DNA of 64,000 nucleotides from Bacillota bacterium. GTDB lineage: Bacteria > Bacillota > Clostridia > Lachnospirales > Lachnospiraceae. The DNA lies in NCBI GenBank assembly GCA_023423045.1, contig JAFAGA010000086.1, positions 1 through 64,000 of the forward strand. The letters run 5' to 3'. This document shows, one piece after another, positions 26,802 through 36,390 of this stretch. Position 1 is the first letter of the stretch; each line of letters opens with the position of its first letter. The translations under genes were made by a program, and so were the position numbers. The notes under the pieces are model-generated. The model was not told the DNA's origin and did no database searches. It saw only the letters and a program-made list of their open reading frames with translations.

Positions 26802-27992
26802 ATGAAATTACAGGATTACATCGATAAGCTGAATAAGTTGGATTTTAAGAAAATGTACAATGACGATTTCTTATTAACCTGGGAAAAGTCCTCAGACGAG
26901 CTGGAAGCTATTTTCACTGTTGCTGACGCACTCCGTTACATGAGAGAGAATAACATCTCTACCAAGGTATTCGAGAGCGGACTTGGCATCTCCATCTTCC
27001 GTGACAACTCAACCCGTACCCGTTTTTCCTTTGCTTCCGCTTGTAACCTTTTAGGTCTTGAGGTTCAGGATTTGGATGAAGGCAAGTCCCAGATCGCTCA
27101 CGGCGAAACCGTTCGTGAGACCGCTAACATGGTATCCTTCATGGCAGATGTAATCGGTATCCGTGATGATATGTACATCGGCAAGGGCAATACTTACATG
27201 CGTGAAGTTTCCGAGGCTGTTAAGGCCGGCAATGAGGACGGTATTCTTGAGCAGAGACCTACCCTGGTTAATCTTCAGTGCGATATCGATCATCCTACCC
27301 AGTCTATGGCTGATATGCTTCATATCATTCATGAATTTGGCGGAGTTGAGAATCTGAAGGGCAAGAAGATTGCTATGTCCTGGGCTTACTCTCCTTCCTA
27401 TGGAAAGCCCCTCTCTGTTCCCCAGGGTATCATCGGTCTGATGACACGTATGGGAATGGACGTTGTACTGGCACATCCCGAAGGCTATGAGGTTATGGAA
27501 GAGGTAGAGGAAGTAGCACGAAAGAATGCCGCTGAATCCGGCGGTTCCTTCACCAAGACCAACAACATGGCTGAGGCTTTCAAGGATGCTGATATCGTAT
27601 ATCCTAAGAGCTGGGCTCCGTTCAAGGCAATGGAGAAGCGTACCGACCTGTATGGCAAGGGTGATTTCGATGGCATCAAGGCTCTTGAGAAGGAATTATT
27701 GGCTCAGAACGCACAGCATAAGGATTGGGCATGCACCGAAGAGATGATGAAGCTCACCAAAGAAGGCAAGGCACTCTACATGCACTGTCTGCCTGCAGAC
27801 ATCACCGGCGTAAGCTGTAAGGAAGGCGAGGTTGATGCTTCCGTATTCGACCGTTACCGCAATCCTTTATATAAGGAAGCAAGCTACAAGCCTTATGTTA
27901 TCGCAGCGATGATGTTCTTAAGCAAGTTCCAGGATCCGCAGGCAGTATTAAAGGGTCTGGAGGAGCGTTCCGTTAATAGAAAGTTTGATTAA
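26802..27992 (+). CDS. ygeW: Knotted carbamoyltransferase YgeW
   Basis: A 396-residue transcarbamoylase, the same length as E. coli YgeW. The carbamoyl-phosphate loop DNSTRTRFSFAS (about 68-79), a second motif HPTQSMADMLH and the C-terminal HCLPAD are intact. The family is described as an unusual transcarbamoylase of unknown acceptor. In catabolic use it would phosphorolyse a carbamoylated intermediate and yield carbamoyl phosphate for the kinase that follows 5 bp downstream. The ATG at 26802 with AGGAGA is chosen; an earlier in-frame codon at 26730 has no ribosome binding site. Confidence 0.93.
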   Translation: MKLQDYIDKLNKLDFKKMYNDDFLLTWEKSSDELEAIFTVADALRYMRENNISTKVFESGLGISIFRDNSTRTRFSFASACNLLGLEVQDLDEGKSQIAHGETVRETANMVSFMADVIGIRDDMYIGKGNTYMREVSEAVKAGNEDGILEQRPTLVNLQCDIDHPTQSMADMLHIIHEFGGVENLKGKKIAMSWAYSPSYGKPLSVPQGIIGLMTRMGMDVVLAHPEGYEVMEEVEEVARKNAAESGGSFTKTNNMAEAFKDADIVYPKSWAPFKAMEKRTDLYGKGDFDGIKALEKELLAQNAQHKDWACTEEMMKLTKEGKALYMHCLPADITGVSCKEGEVDASVFDRYRNPLYKEASYKPYVIAAMMFLSKFQDPQAVLKGLEERSVNRKFD

Positions 27993-27997
27993 TTATT

Positions 27998-28936
27998 ATG
28001 AAAAAACGAATTGTTATCGCATTGGGAGGCAATGCCCTCGGCAACAATCTGCCCGAGCAGATGATCGCCGTGCAAAAGACCTCCAAAGCTATTGCAGACC
28101 TGATTGAGGAAGGACATGAGGTGGTCATCTCCCACGGAAACGGTCCTCAGGTTGGTATGATCAATCAGGCAATGGCGGAATATGGCCGCCAGAATCCGGA
28201 GCATCCTACCTTTACTCCTTTATCCGTATGCGTTGCCATGAGCCAGGCATACATTGGTTACGATTTACAGAACGCTCTGAAGGAAGAATTATTAAACCGT
28301 GGAATTCAGAAGTCCGTAGCCACCGTGATCACCCAGGTACGTGTGGACGAATCAGACCCGGCATTTGAACATCCCTCCAAGCCCATCGGACATTTTATGA
28401 GCGCTGAAGAGGCAGAAGTAGCCAAGACAAAGGGCTTCACTATGGTAGAGGACAGCGGCAGAGGTTACCGCAGAGTGGTTGCATCTCCCAGGCCCCAGGA
28501 AATCGTTGAGATTAACACGGTGAAGAGCCTTCTGAATGCAGGTGAGATCGTAATTGCCGGAGGCGGCGGCGGTATTCCCGTAGTCCGCGACGGCAACCAT
28601 CTCAAAGGTGTCGGAGCCGTAATCGACAAAGATTTTGCCAGCTGCTTAATTGCTCAGGAGATTGATGCTGATGTCTTCATCATCCTGACTGCAGTTGAGA
28701 AGGTTGCCGTTAACTTCGGCAAGCCCGATGTAAAATGGCTGGATAAAATCAGCACCAAGGAAGCCAATGAATACATTGACCAGGGCCATTTCGCACCTGG
28801 CTCCATGCTTCCCAAGGTACAGGCAGCGGTGGAATTCGCTTCCTCCAAGCCGAACCGCAGTGCTCTGATTACACTTTTAGAGAAGGCAAGGGACGGTATC
28901 AACGGACTGACCGGAACCGTAATTGTAGATCAGTAA
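27998..28936 (+). CDS. arcC: Carbamate kinase
   Basis: A 312-residue carbamate kinase: ALGGNALG at the N-terminus, SHGNGPQVGMI, the PRPQEIVE segment, GGGGGIPV and late AAVEFA are all present. It converts carbamoyl phosphate plus ADP to ATP, carbon dioxide and ammonia. The homologue in the E. coli yge cluster is YqeA. Only five bases separate it from ygeW and no good ribosome binding site is visible, so translation is probably coupled. It provides the energy payoff of the pathway. Confidence 0.93.
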   Translation: MKKRIVIALGGNALGNNLPEQMIAVQKTSKAIADLIEEGHEVVISHGNGPQVGMINQAMAEYGRQNPEHPTFTPLSVCVAMSQAYIGYDLQNALKEELLNRGIQKSVATVITQVRVDESDPAFEHPSKPIGHFMSAEEAEVAKTKGFTMVEDSGRGYRRVVASPRPQEIVEINTVKSLLNAGEIVIAGGGGGIPVVRDGNHLKGVGAVIDKDFASCLIAQEIDADVFIILTAVEKVAVNFGKPDVKWLDKISTKEANEYIDQGHFAPGSMLPKVQAAVEFASSKPNRSALITLLEKARDGINGLTGTVIVDQ

Positions 28937-28950
28937 ATTGTTATTTTATC

Positions 28951-29027
28951 GAACTGCTCTTTTTATGTTATGCAGGGAAACGGGATTATCCGCTTTCTTC
29001 CATCCATAATCAGAGCAGTTCTTCTGT
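28951..29027 (+). terminator. Terminator of the rightward purine operon
   Basis: GAACTGCTCT (28951-28960) pairs with AGAGCAGTTC (29012-29021); a weaker ATG-rich stem lies within the long loop. A short T-rich stretch follows. Confidence 0.55.
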
Positions 29028-29140
29028 AATCCGAACACTGTGTTTTTTTATTAATCTTATATCAAGTTACTGCTCATCTACCAGTATCCGGACCTATGAC
29101 AGCTACTCCTCTGCTTTTTATCAAAAAACCATTACAATCT

Positions 29141-29875
29141 CTACCGTCTCCAGACAATCACCGCTTTGAACAAATCACCGTCCACAATAATCTCAAATTT
29201 GCCTCCCTGCAACTCGACAAAGCTTTTAACTATTGCCAGGCCAAGTCCGGAGCCTTCCGTGTTACGGGATTCATCTCCCCGCACGAACCGTTCGGTGATC
29301 TCCCTGCTATCAAAGCTCAGCTCCTGTGCAGACACATTTTTTAGTACAACCGTTACCTGCTCCTCACCGGCCTCCATGATAATATAGGCCCTGGAGCGGG
29401 GCATTGCATATTTGATGATATTCATGATCAGATTCTCAAAGATCCGATAGGTTTTCTCACTGTCCAGAGAAAGCAGCACCTTTTCTTCGGGTATCTGAAT
29501 ATGCAGCTCGATTTCTGTTTGCCTAATCTTATCATCCATCTCCAGCAGCACCTGCTTCATCAAGTCTGCCAGATCTACTTCCATATAAGTCAGAGTAATA
29601 TTGTTGCTGGAAGCTTTGCTGACCTCAAATAAATCTTCGATTAACCGCTTTAGCCTCTGGGATTTCATATCCAAAGTATTAATATAGGACGCACGCTCCT
29701 CCTCCGTGATATTCGGGTCTTTCAGCAGGTTGACGTAGGTGATTATGGCGGTTAGCGGAGTTTTCAGATCATGGGAGACGTTGGTAATGAGATCTGTTTT
29801 CATTCTCTGACTCTTCATCTCCTCTTCCACCGCCTTCTTAAATCCATGCTGTACCTTTGCAAACTCTTCCTTCAA
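29141..29875 (-). pseudogene. Sensor histidine kinase, C-terminal half only
   Basis: Encodes HisKA with the phospho-acceptor in NVSHDLKTPL and a HATPase domain (ENLIMNIIKYA, GSGLGLAIVK), but no membrane helices, sensor or HAMP domain. The frame begins at a TTG that overlaps the TGA of the response regulator fragment (TTGA at 29872-29875). It looks like the back half of a VanS/BaeS-like kinase joined by deletion to the front of its own regulator. A soluble product coupled through the TTGA overlap cannot be excluded. Confidence 0.75.
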
Positions 29876-30159
29876 CGATTCAGGCCCGTCACCTTATCGA
29901 TCTCTTCCGATTTGGCTGTCAGCATAATTACCGGGAACTCATACTTCTCCCGCAGCTTCATCGTCATGGTAATGCCATCCATTCTTGGCATCATAATATC
30001 TACAATCGCCAGATGGATTTCCTCCTCCTTAAGAATCTCCAATCCTTCTACTCCATTGGCTGCTTTATGGACGATATAGCCCTGATTCCTCAGGAAGATA
30101 CCAATCCCCTCCAAGATTTCCTTGTCATCCTCAACTACCAACACATGATATGAATCCAT
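29872..30159 (-). pseudogene. Response regulator receiver fragment (truncated)
   Basis: Starts normally at ATG 30159 with GGGAGG. It contains the acidic pair VVEDD, the phospho-acceptor IVDIMMP and the VIMLTAK strand, then stops after KVTGLN. The end of the receiver (the GADDYI-Lys-Pro region) and the entire OmpR-type DNA-binding domain are missing. The break is immediately followed by kinase sequence, so one deletion removed the end of the regulator and the start of the kinase. Confidence 0.75.
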
Positions 30160-30299
30160 TGCATCCTCCCTAGACATCTCTTGTTCCTATATACGCTCTA
30201 TTCCTTATACTTTATCATACGGCAGGAGCAAAATCCATACTGCTCTGCCTCCAGAGTCCGGCTAATGTACAAACTGCCCTATGACCAAGCTGCATCCGG

Positions 30300-30905
30300 C
30301 TAATGGATCAGCCGCTTTTGATATTCTTCAAAATTCCTCAGATCCTCCGCTTTTATTCTTCCCAATTCCTCGAAGCTGGCGGTAATCTTGCAAAAAGGCA
30401 GCGGGATTACATACCGGTCCCATCTGGACTTCAGCCTGATCACACGGCGGCAGCAAAAATGGACCGATACCATCTCCTTTTCTGCTTCCGATGCAAGCAG
30501 GAATAACAGCTTCTTTGGTTCATGAAGGGGACCCAGCGGACCGTCTAAAGCGGCTGCCAATATTTCTCCTTGTGCTCTGCTCTCCTGCTTCAGCTCCTTG
30601 AAAAAGGGACGCATTCTAAGTCCGTCGGGCAGCCGGATCGCTTCTGCGCCAAATTGGTTAATCATACGCTCTATCGTATCCCCGCGCCGGTCTGAAGTCA
30701 CAATCACCTTGATCCTGCCATGGCGCCCGGCAAGCCGGTGTAATAGAATCTGCATACAGCAGCTGTCCCCATGCCAATAGCCTACCATACAGTTATTTTT
30801 CACTCTTTCCGGGTGATTTAATTCCAAAGTACCGGTCAGCAATATCAATTTCAGGTACGAGAGAAATAATCCGGCTTGCAACCGGGTAGTTATTCTGGTA
30901 TTCAT
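30300..30905 (-). CDS. DUF374-type lysophospholipid acyltransferase-like protein
   Basis: About 201 residues. Motifs of the DUF374 family are seen: GYWHGDSCCM, VTSDRRGDTIERMINQFG and ALDGPLGPLHEPKK. Relatives are predicted membrane-associated acyltransferases. The proposed ATG at 30905 makes the gene overlap the end of the glycosyltransferase by 113 bp; a later start would cut into the domain. It follows that gene and probably acts on the same lipid. Confidence 0.7.
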   Translation of the reverse strand: MNTRITTRLQAGLFLSYLKLILLTGTLELNHPERVKNNCMVGYWHGDSCCMQILLHRLAGRHGRIKVIVTSDRRGDTIERMINQFGAEAIRLPDGLRMRPFFKELKQESRAQGEILAAALDGPLGPLHEPKKLLFLLASEAEKEMVSVHFCCRRVIRLKSRWDRYVIPLPFCKITASFEELGRIKAEDLRNFEEYQKRLIH

Positions 30906-32130
30906 ACTCAGGTTCCATCCTTCTGCGATATAAGACATTCTGGTAACTCTTCTGCACGGCTTTGGCAATCCTGGCGGAAAGATACCCAAGGGCATCCTCC
31001 TTTGCCTTTCTGCCCATAGCCCCGGCTATCGCTTCATTCTCAGACAGCTTAATAAGCTTCGCCGTCCAGGCTCCAATCTCCTCCTCGGTACAATATCCGT
31101 TTTGTCCATCCACGATTACATCCCGCACCCCGCTGGCTCTTACGGCAACCACCGGAAGGCCTGCCGCCATTGCCTCCAGCAGTACAATTCCCTGGGTCTC
31201 AGAGGTGGAGGCAAATAAAAATGCATCACAGGCATGATAATAATTACGGAGCTGCTCATGGGGAATGCTTCCGCAAAAGATGATGTTATTCTCCAGACCA
31301 AGCTCTGCTGTCAGCTTCTCAAGAACCGGCCTGAGGCCTCCTTCCCCGATCAAAAGCATTTTAAAGCAGTCTCCTTTTCTTTCTTTAAAGTATTTCAGCC
31401 CCTTAAGGAGAAATTCTATATTCTTCTCTTTCTCCAGTCTGGATACACTGCAAAAAAGATATGGAGAATCTTTCGCATATTGCCTTCGCAACCGGTCCGC
31501 TTCTATGGGATCGTATTCAAACTCTTCCTTCTGTAATCCTGTCGGGATCACTTCCATATCCGTTACAATCCCCTGCTCCAGCAGATATTCCTTCATACTG
31601 GCAGAGGGCGCAAATACCAGGTCGCAACCATTGATAAACCACCGGTTATGCGCAGTTACCACTTTTGCGGCACCAGTTGTCAGAAGTCTCCTTCCTTGGG
31701 AGGCCGGCTCCGGGCTCCTCATAGCAGCAGATGTGCCTCTCTTACCAAAAAGCTTCAGATAATGGAGATAATGCTCGTATCTGGTATGATAGGTTAATAT
31801 GACCGGAACATTATATTTTCTTCCCAGATATTTGGCTACATAGCCGATCAGCATCGGGTGGTGGACATGAATTAGGTCAAAGGGCAGGGAGGCGAAGGTT
31901 TTCTCAATGACCGGATCTAACACATTGGGTATGATATATTCTCCTCTGGCCTTATGCTTCAAGGAATGATACCGGATTACATACTCCTCCTTCTCCTCTC
32001 CTTCATAGCTTGGGGCAAAGATATAAACCTCATGCCCCAGGCACCGCAGCTCCGCGGCAAGCCTTTCAATGGATACCGGAACTCCTCCGATAAAAGGCTT
32101 ATAATTATTTGTCATCATCGCAATCCTCAT
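30793..32130 (-). CDS. GT4-family glycosyltransferase, probable diacylglycerol glucosyltransferase
   Basis: A 445-residue GT-B enzyme. The N-terminal half starts MTNNYKPFIGGVPVSIERLA and has DLIHVHHPM; the C-terminal half has the nucleotide-sugar site with ETQGIVLLEAMAAGLPVV. The closest functional type is processive or monoglucosyl diacylglycerol synthase making membrane glycolipids. It sits with a DUF374 acyltransferase downstream and a DedA protein upstream, a plausible envelope lipid group. Acceptor assignment is inference. Confidence 0.82.
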   Translation of the reverse strand: MRIAMMTNNYKPFIGGVPVSIERLAAELRCLGHEVYIFAPSYEGEEKEEYVIRYHSLKHKARGEYIIPNVLDPVIEKTFASLPFDLIHVHHPMLIGYVAKYLGRKYNVPVILTYHTRYEHYLHYLKLFGKRGTSAAMRSPEPASQGRRLLTTGAAKVVTAHNRWFINGCDLVFAPSASMKEYLLEQGIVTDMEVIPTGLQKEEFEYDPIEADRLRRQYAKDSPYLFCSVSRLEKEKNIEFLLKGLKYFKERKGDCFKMLLIGEGGLRPVLEKLTAELGLENNIIFCGSIPHEQLRNYYHACDAFLFASTSETQGIVLLEAMAAGLPVVAVRASGVRDVIVDGQNGYCTEEEIGAWTAKLIKLSENEAIAGAMGRKAKEDALGYLSARIAKAVQKSYQNVLYRRRMEPEYEYQNNYPVASRIISLVPEIDIADRYFGIKSPGKSEK

Positions 32131-32191
32131 ATTTCACCATTCCTTCCAGGATTGTATTCTTCCATCTCTTCTCCTCTTTGGAGACAGTATT

Positions 32192-32701
32192 CTATGCCAA
32201 TATCTGCAGCACCGATTCCCCAAAGAAATAGCCTGCTCCGACAAACACCAGATTCCATACCAGAATTCCCAGGGCGGACACAACGGAATAACCGATAAAA
32301 TCCAGTTTAAGAATCCCTGCAGGGATGGAGATGATGGTTCGAAACATGGGAATCAGCTTGCCAAAAAACAGTCCAGGATACCCCTTGCTCCGAATCCGCT
32401 CCATGGTTTTCTCAATTATTTCCCGGTGCTTCGGATGCTTTTTAAGATATTGCTTCAGCACCAAATCCCCGCCGTACCTTCCCAGTAAATATAGTACCCA
32501 GCTTCCACAAAGCCCAGCCACAACCGAAAGCAGCAGCGCCCAGCCAAAGCCAATCCCTCCCCGTGATGCCCAGATCCCCGCAAGAGGCATAACAATCCCT
32601 GCCGGAAATCCCGGAAGATTTAGGTACTCCAGAAACACGATAACGAATATCGCCACTCCCCCGTATTGGTAGAAATAACTGGTTAACATTTGAATATCCA
32701 T
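32192..32701 (-). CDS. DedA family membrane protein
   Basis: A 169-residue DedA/SNARE-associated (VTT) protein with about four to five hydrophobic segments and re-entrant-loop signatures: FPAGIVMPLAG, GKLIPMFRTIISIPAG. DedA proteins act in phospholipid or undecaprenyl-phosphate flipping. GAGGAAA precedes the ATG. Confidence 0.9.
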   Translation of the reverse strand: MDIQMLTSYFYQYGGVAIFVIVFLEYLNLPGFPAGIVMPLAGIWASRGGIGFGWALLLSVVAGLCGSWVLYLLGRYGGDLVLKQYLKKHPKHREIIEKTMERIRSKGYPGLFFGKLIPMFRTIISIPAGILKLDFIGYSVVSALGILVWNLVFVGAGYFFGESVLQILA

Positions 32702-32856
32702 ATAATTTCCTCTTTCTAAAGCATCTTATTTTCATAGTCCCTTTCCTTCTCTTCCCTGTTCATCAGGACAAAAGCTTCTTACAATAATACTAACGGCAGA
32801 ATCTAAAGTCTGCCTCCAAATAAAACTAAAGTTTTCCTTAAGATTTCCTTGCGTAC

Positions 32857-32883
32857 AAAAAAAAGCACCCCATACGGAGTGCT
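32857..32883 (-). terminator. Strong terminator after the fucosidase
   Basis: AGCACTCC-GTAT-GGGGTGCT on the minus strand (stem 32864-32871 with 32876-32883), directly followed by eight T residues. Confidence 0.9.
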
Positions 32884-32921
32884 CTTCCCAACCGGTTTGA
32901 TACCGGAATATTTGTGTTGGT

Positions 32922-34295
32922 CTAGTATACCTTAATCTCCTTAAGGCATACCTCATCCCTCGCTGAGGTTATATGAACAATCAGACGCTTCAATCTCCCC
33001 TGCAGCGTATTAGTGAGTGGATTCTGGCCATCGAAGGGATCCCAAAGCTTACATATCTTACGGTTTCCGATGACGGTTCCCTGATAGAAGGGATACCGGC
33101 TACCATCCTCTGTCTCAGCTTCAATCTGGAAGCTTTCCACCCTCTGCCCCGCTGCGATATCCTCGCGGAGAACAATATATTTAAAATCACTTCTCGGTTC
33201 TTCGAAGCTTATGGCATATTTCGGCTGTGTCGGATAGCCGGTATCGATCTTCTCCACCCGGGATACGATCTCCTGCTGCAATTCCTGCCGCAGCAGCTCA
33301 CCGAATTCCTTCAGCCGCTTCACATCTCTATCGTCAATTCTTCCTTCCGTCGTGGGAGGAAGGTTCAGATGGAAGCAGGCATTGGCTCCCACGGAGGTTA
33401 GATAGGTTTGGAACAACCTCTCCAGCGAATGCGGTTCTTCCTCCGGATGCCAGAACCAGCCGGGTCTGATGGACATGTTAATCTCCGACGGAGTGAAGGT
33501 TAACCCCTTGGAGTACATAATATTATCTATCGTTCCCAGATTTTGATTCGTACTATAGAGGAAGGAAAGTTCCCCTTCCCCTGACATTGGACCGGCTCCT
33601 GTCTGTACTTCACTATAAAAACACAGTTCCCCCGGCACCACTGCCCATTCGGCATATCTGGAAACTCCGGCTTCGTTGCCGCACCAGCGCACATCGGGCC
33701 CGAAATCATTAAATATCACTGCATCCGGCTGGAATTTACGGATTAATTCTATATACCTAGGGAAATCATATTCCTGCTTTTTGCCGTTCGGACCTTCCCC
33801 GCAGGCATTGTCAAACCATACATAGAAGATATCACCGTATTCCGTCAGAAGCTCTGTCAGCTGATTGCAGAAATAATCATTATAAGCCGGCGTCCCGTAC
33901 AGTGCCGAATTTCTATCCCAGGGAGAAAGGTAAAATCCGAACTTAATCCCTCCCCTTTTGCACGCCTCTGCCGCTTCTTTCACCACATCCTTATTGCAGG
34001 GTGAGTTCTTTACACTATGCTCCGTGTACTTTGACGGCCATAAGCAGAAGCCGTCATGGTGCTTTGCCGTAAGAACCATCCCTTTCATTCCTGCGCTTTT
34101 TATTGCTTCCACCCATTGATCGCAGTTCAAATCCGAAGGAGAAAATACCGACTCCGGTTCATCTCCCTGTCCCCATTCCCGATTGGTGAAGGTATTGGGT
34201 CCAAAATGAATAAATGCGTAAAACTCCGTATCAAACCAATCCAACTGTCTCTTACTCGGCCTGACATTGGCCGCTTCTTTCAAAAAAGCTTTCAT
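32922..34295 (-). CDS. Alpha-L-fucosidase, GH29
   Basis: A 457-residue GH29 enzyme with no signal peptide, so cytoplasmic. Catalytic-domain motifs: FIHFGPNTF (28-36), AKHHDGFCLW (77-86) and YVWFDNACG with the nucleophile Asp near 162. The C-terminal 110 residues form a beta-sandwich. The general acid/base is not conserved in GH29 and cannot be assigned here. It is the last gene of system B, suggesting that this transporter imports fucosylated or alpha-fucoside-like glycans. ATG 34295 with GGAGGAG is preferred over 34337. Confidence 0.88.
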   Translation of the reverse strand: MKAFLKEAANVRPSKRQLDWFDTEFYAFIHFGPNTFTNREWGQGDEPESVFSPSDLNCDQWVEAIKSAGMKGMVLTAKHHDGFCLWPSKYTEHSVKNSPCNKDVVKEAAEACKRGGIKFGFYLSPWDRNSALYGTPAYNDYFCNQLTELLTEYGDIFYVWFDNACGEGPNGKKQEYDFPRYIELIRKFQPDAVIFNDFGPDVRWCGNEAGVSRYAEWAVVPGELCFYSEVQTGAGPMSGEGELSFLYSTNQNLGTIDNIMYSKGLTFTPSEINMSIRPGWFWHPEEEPHSLERLFQTYLTSVGANACFHLNLPPTTEGRIDDRDVKRLKEFGELLRQELQQEIVSRVEKIDTGYPTQPKYAISFEEPRSDFKYIVLREDIAAGQRVESFQIEAETEDGSRYPFYQGTVIGNRKICKLWDPFDGQNPLTNTLQGRLKRLIVHITSARDEVCLKEIKVY

Positions 34296-34377
34296 CGTCT
34301 CCTCCATAAAATGCGACGGAAGAGAACCTCCATGCATCGGAGTTCTCTTCTGTCTGAATTATTTAATAAACACCTGA

Positions 34378-36107
34378 TTATTGTGCCTTTTCTTTCGCAG
34401 CGTTCCAATCATTAGTGTACCAATCAATTACTTCCTGTAAACCAATGTTATTAAATTCCTCCATGGTCTGCTGCTTAAAGGAATCGTACTCCTCCTGGCT
34501 TCCCGCAAGTATGATTTTTGCCGCTGCGGATATGGCCGCTTCCACCAGACTGGCTTCCCGGCGCATAATCTCATCCGTTACCGGAGACACCAGCGCTACG
34601 GTAAAGGAATCGGTATTGCTCTGGTCATGTAAATTATACTTTTCCCGATATTGTTGGAACACTTCATCCGGATAGCTTACATTATAGTGACTGGAAAAGT
34701 CCTTTTGACAGGTGCTCAGCATCTCTCCGTAGATGGAGGGATCCACAAACAAATCCAGGGTCTTTCCGTCCGCAGGATTGATCATATAGTTTCCGAGTCC
34801 CGTAATATTTCTGTTGAAGCCGAGTCCGCTCTCTTTCCAGGGATCTCCGCCCTTCATAAACAGATCGATGGTTTCCCTGTTTAATACAGGCACTCCGTCG
34901 GTGACGGTATAATGAACACCCTCAATCCCGCTGTACAGTAAGCGGCAGCCTTCATAGGAATAAATATAGTTGATAAACTTCATCGCCTTTTCCTGGTTCT
35001 TGCTCTTTTTACTGATACCAAAGCACTTATCGATCCAGCCCGCCTTATAATCGGTACCGCCCCAATGATATGCCCAAGTGGTAGGAATAACCTCAAAGCC
35101 AACCGCCTGTCCCGCATTCTTCGAGTTAAAATCACCCATTGCCCACATTGCCGGTCCGGTCAATAATTGCCCGTTGCTTGCCTTGGCAATAAAATCATCA
35201 TAATTGGATATAAATGCGTCTGGATCAAAAATTCCCAGCTGGTTCGCCTTATAATAATACTCAACGCTTTTCCAGAATAGTCCGTCCTCTTCAAACAGAT
35301 TGCTGTATTCCATGGTAGAAGGCTTGTATAAGCCGGTTTTGGAGCCGCTCAGCTCATTATAGCCATAGTACATGCCAGAGGGTATTTATAGCTCCATACG
35401 CCCCAGTCCGCGAACATGGAGACACCATATACGGGCAGCCCTTCCTCGGTCGAGGGATGGCTCTGCTGCATCTGTGCCAGCATAGCAAGCCATTCATCCA
35501 GGTTGTTGATCTCCGGATATCCTAATTCCTTATAATAATCCCATCTGGTTAAGGTTCCCATCCCCTGTGCAATTCCCTGGGAATCCACGCCGATCTGGCA
35601 CGGAAGGAAATAGAGCTCATTCGTCCCGTCGCTCCAGTTGCTCTTACTGAATTTGACCGTATCCGGGATATTAGACGTGATATCCTTGCCGTATTCCTCC
35701 AGAAGAGAATCCATGGGTATTACCACATTTCCCTGAATTAACTGGCTGAAATTCGTCGTAGGAGACAGGATCAGGTCAAACCCTTCTCCGGATGCCATAT
35801 ATACATTATATTTGTCGGCATCCGCTTCAATAATATTAACCTTCACTCCAATTTTATCTGCCAACGCTTCCATAATCGGAGAATCGGGATAATCATTCAG
35901 ATTACTGGATATTTTGGTTGTCAGGATGTTCAGTGTAACCACTTCCTCCGGGGAAGACTCCTTCGTTTGTGCATTCTTCTGCGAATCCGTCTCCGTCTTC
36001 ACATCTGTCTGCTTGGAAGACTCCTCCTGTTTTGCGCAGCCTCCCAAAGAAGACAGCAGCAATATTGTACAAATCAACATACTTAATATTCTTTTCCCTG
36101 TTTTCAT
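34378..36107 (-). pseudogene. Solute-binding lipoprotein split by a frameshift (system B)
   Basis: Two overlapping frames encode one LplA-like binding protein. The first (36107-35349) has a lipoprotein signal with lipobox SLGGC near residue 24 and ends shortly after YKYPLACT. The second (35373-34378) resumes with MYYGYNELSG and continues to a normal C-terminus. The second ATG has no ribosome binding site and the frames overlap by 25 bp. One missing base near 35370 explains it. The intact protein would have about 575 residues. A second, intact binding protein lies at 38233-39585, so the loss may be tolerated. Confidence 0.8.
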
Positions 36108-36110
36108 CGA

Positions 36111-36164
36111 TTATTCCATGCATTTTTGCTGCTCTTCCATTTCTGATAGAAGAACGCTCTGCAT
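36111..36164 (-). CDS. Possible 17-residue leader peptide before the binding-protein gene
   Basis: GGAAGGGAGG precedes ATG 36164, which opens a 17-codon frame ending three bases before the binding-protein ATG. The binding-protein gene itself has only a weak GGAA. Translational coupling is possible. Weak evidence. Confidence 0.25.
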   Translation of the reverse strand: MQSVLLSEMEEQQKCME

Positions 36165-36390
36165 GGCCTCCCTTCCTTTTTTGTTTTCTCTCCATTCATT
36201 CTGCCGCAGCATAAACCACGGCGTTTTTCTCCGATTTCTCGTACTCTCCCCTGTTATCCGGCATGGTGCGCAGCACCATATCCGCAGGGAGCCTTTCTTC
36301 TTTTTCTGCCTTCCCCCTTTCTGCCGGTGCTCTTTTCGTCTCCCAGATCTGCTCCTTGTATTAAGCCGGCAAAACAATTTTTCATTTATT

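Noticed and set aside
36165..36377. Minus-strand frame upstream of the split binding protein as a real gene
   Set aside because: The translation is basic and low in complexity, without a ribosome binding site at its own start; only the last 17 codons have one.
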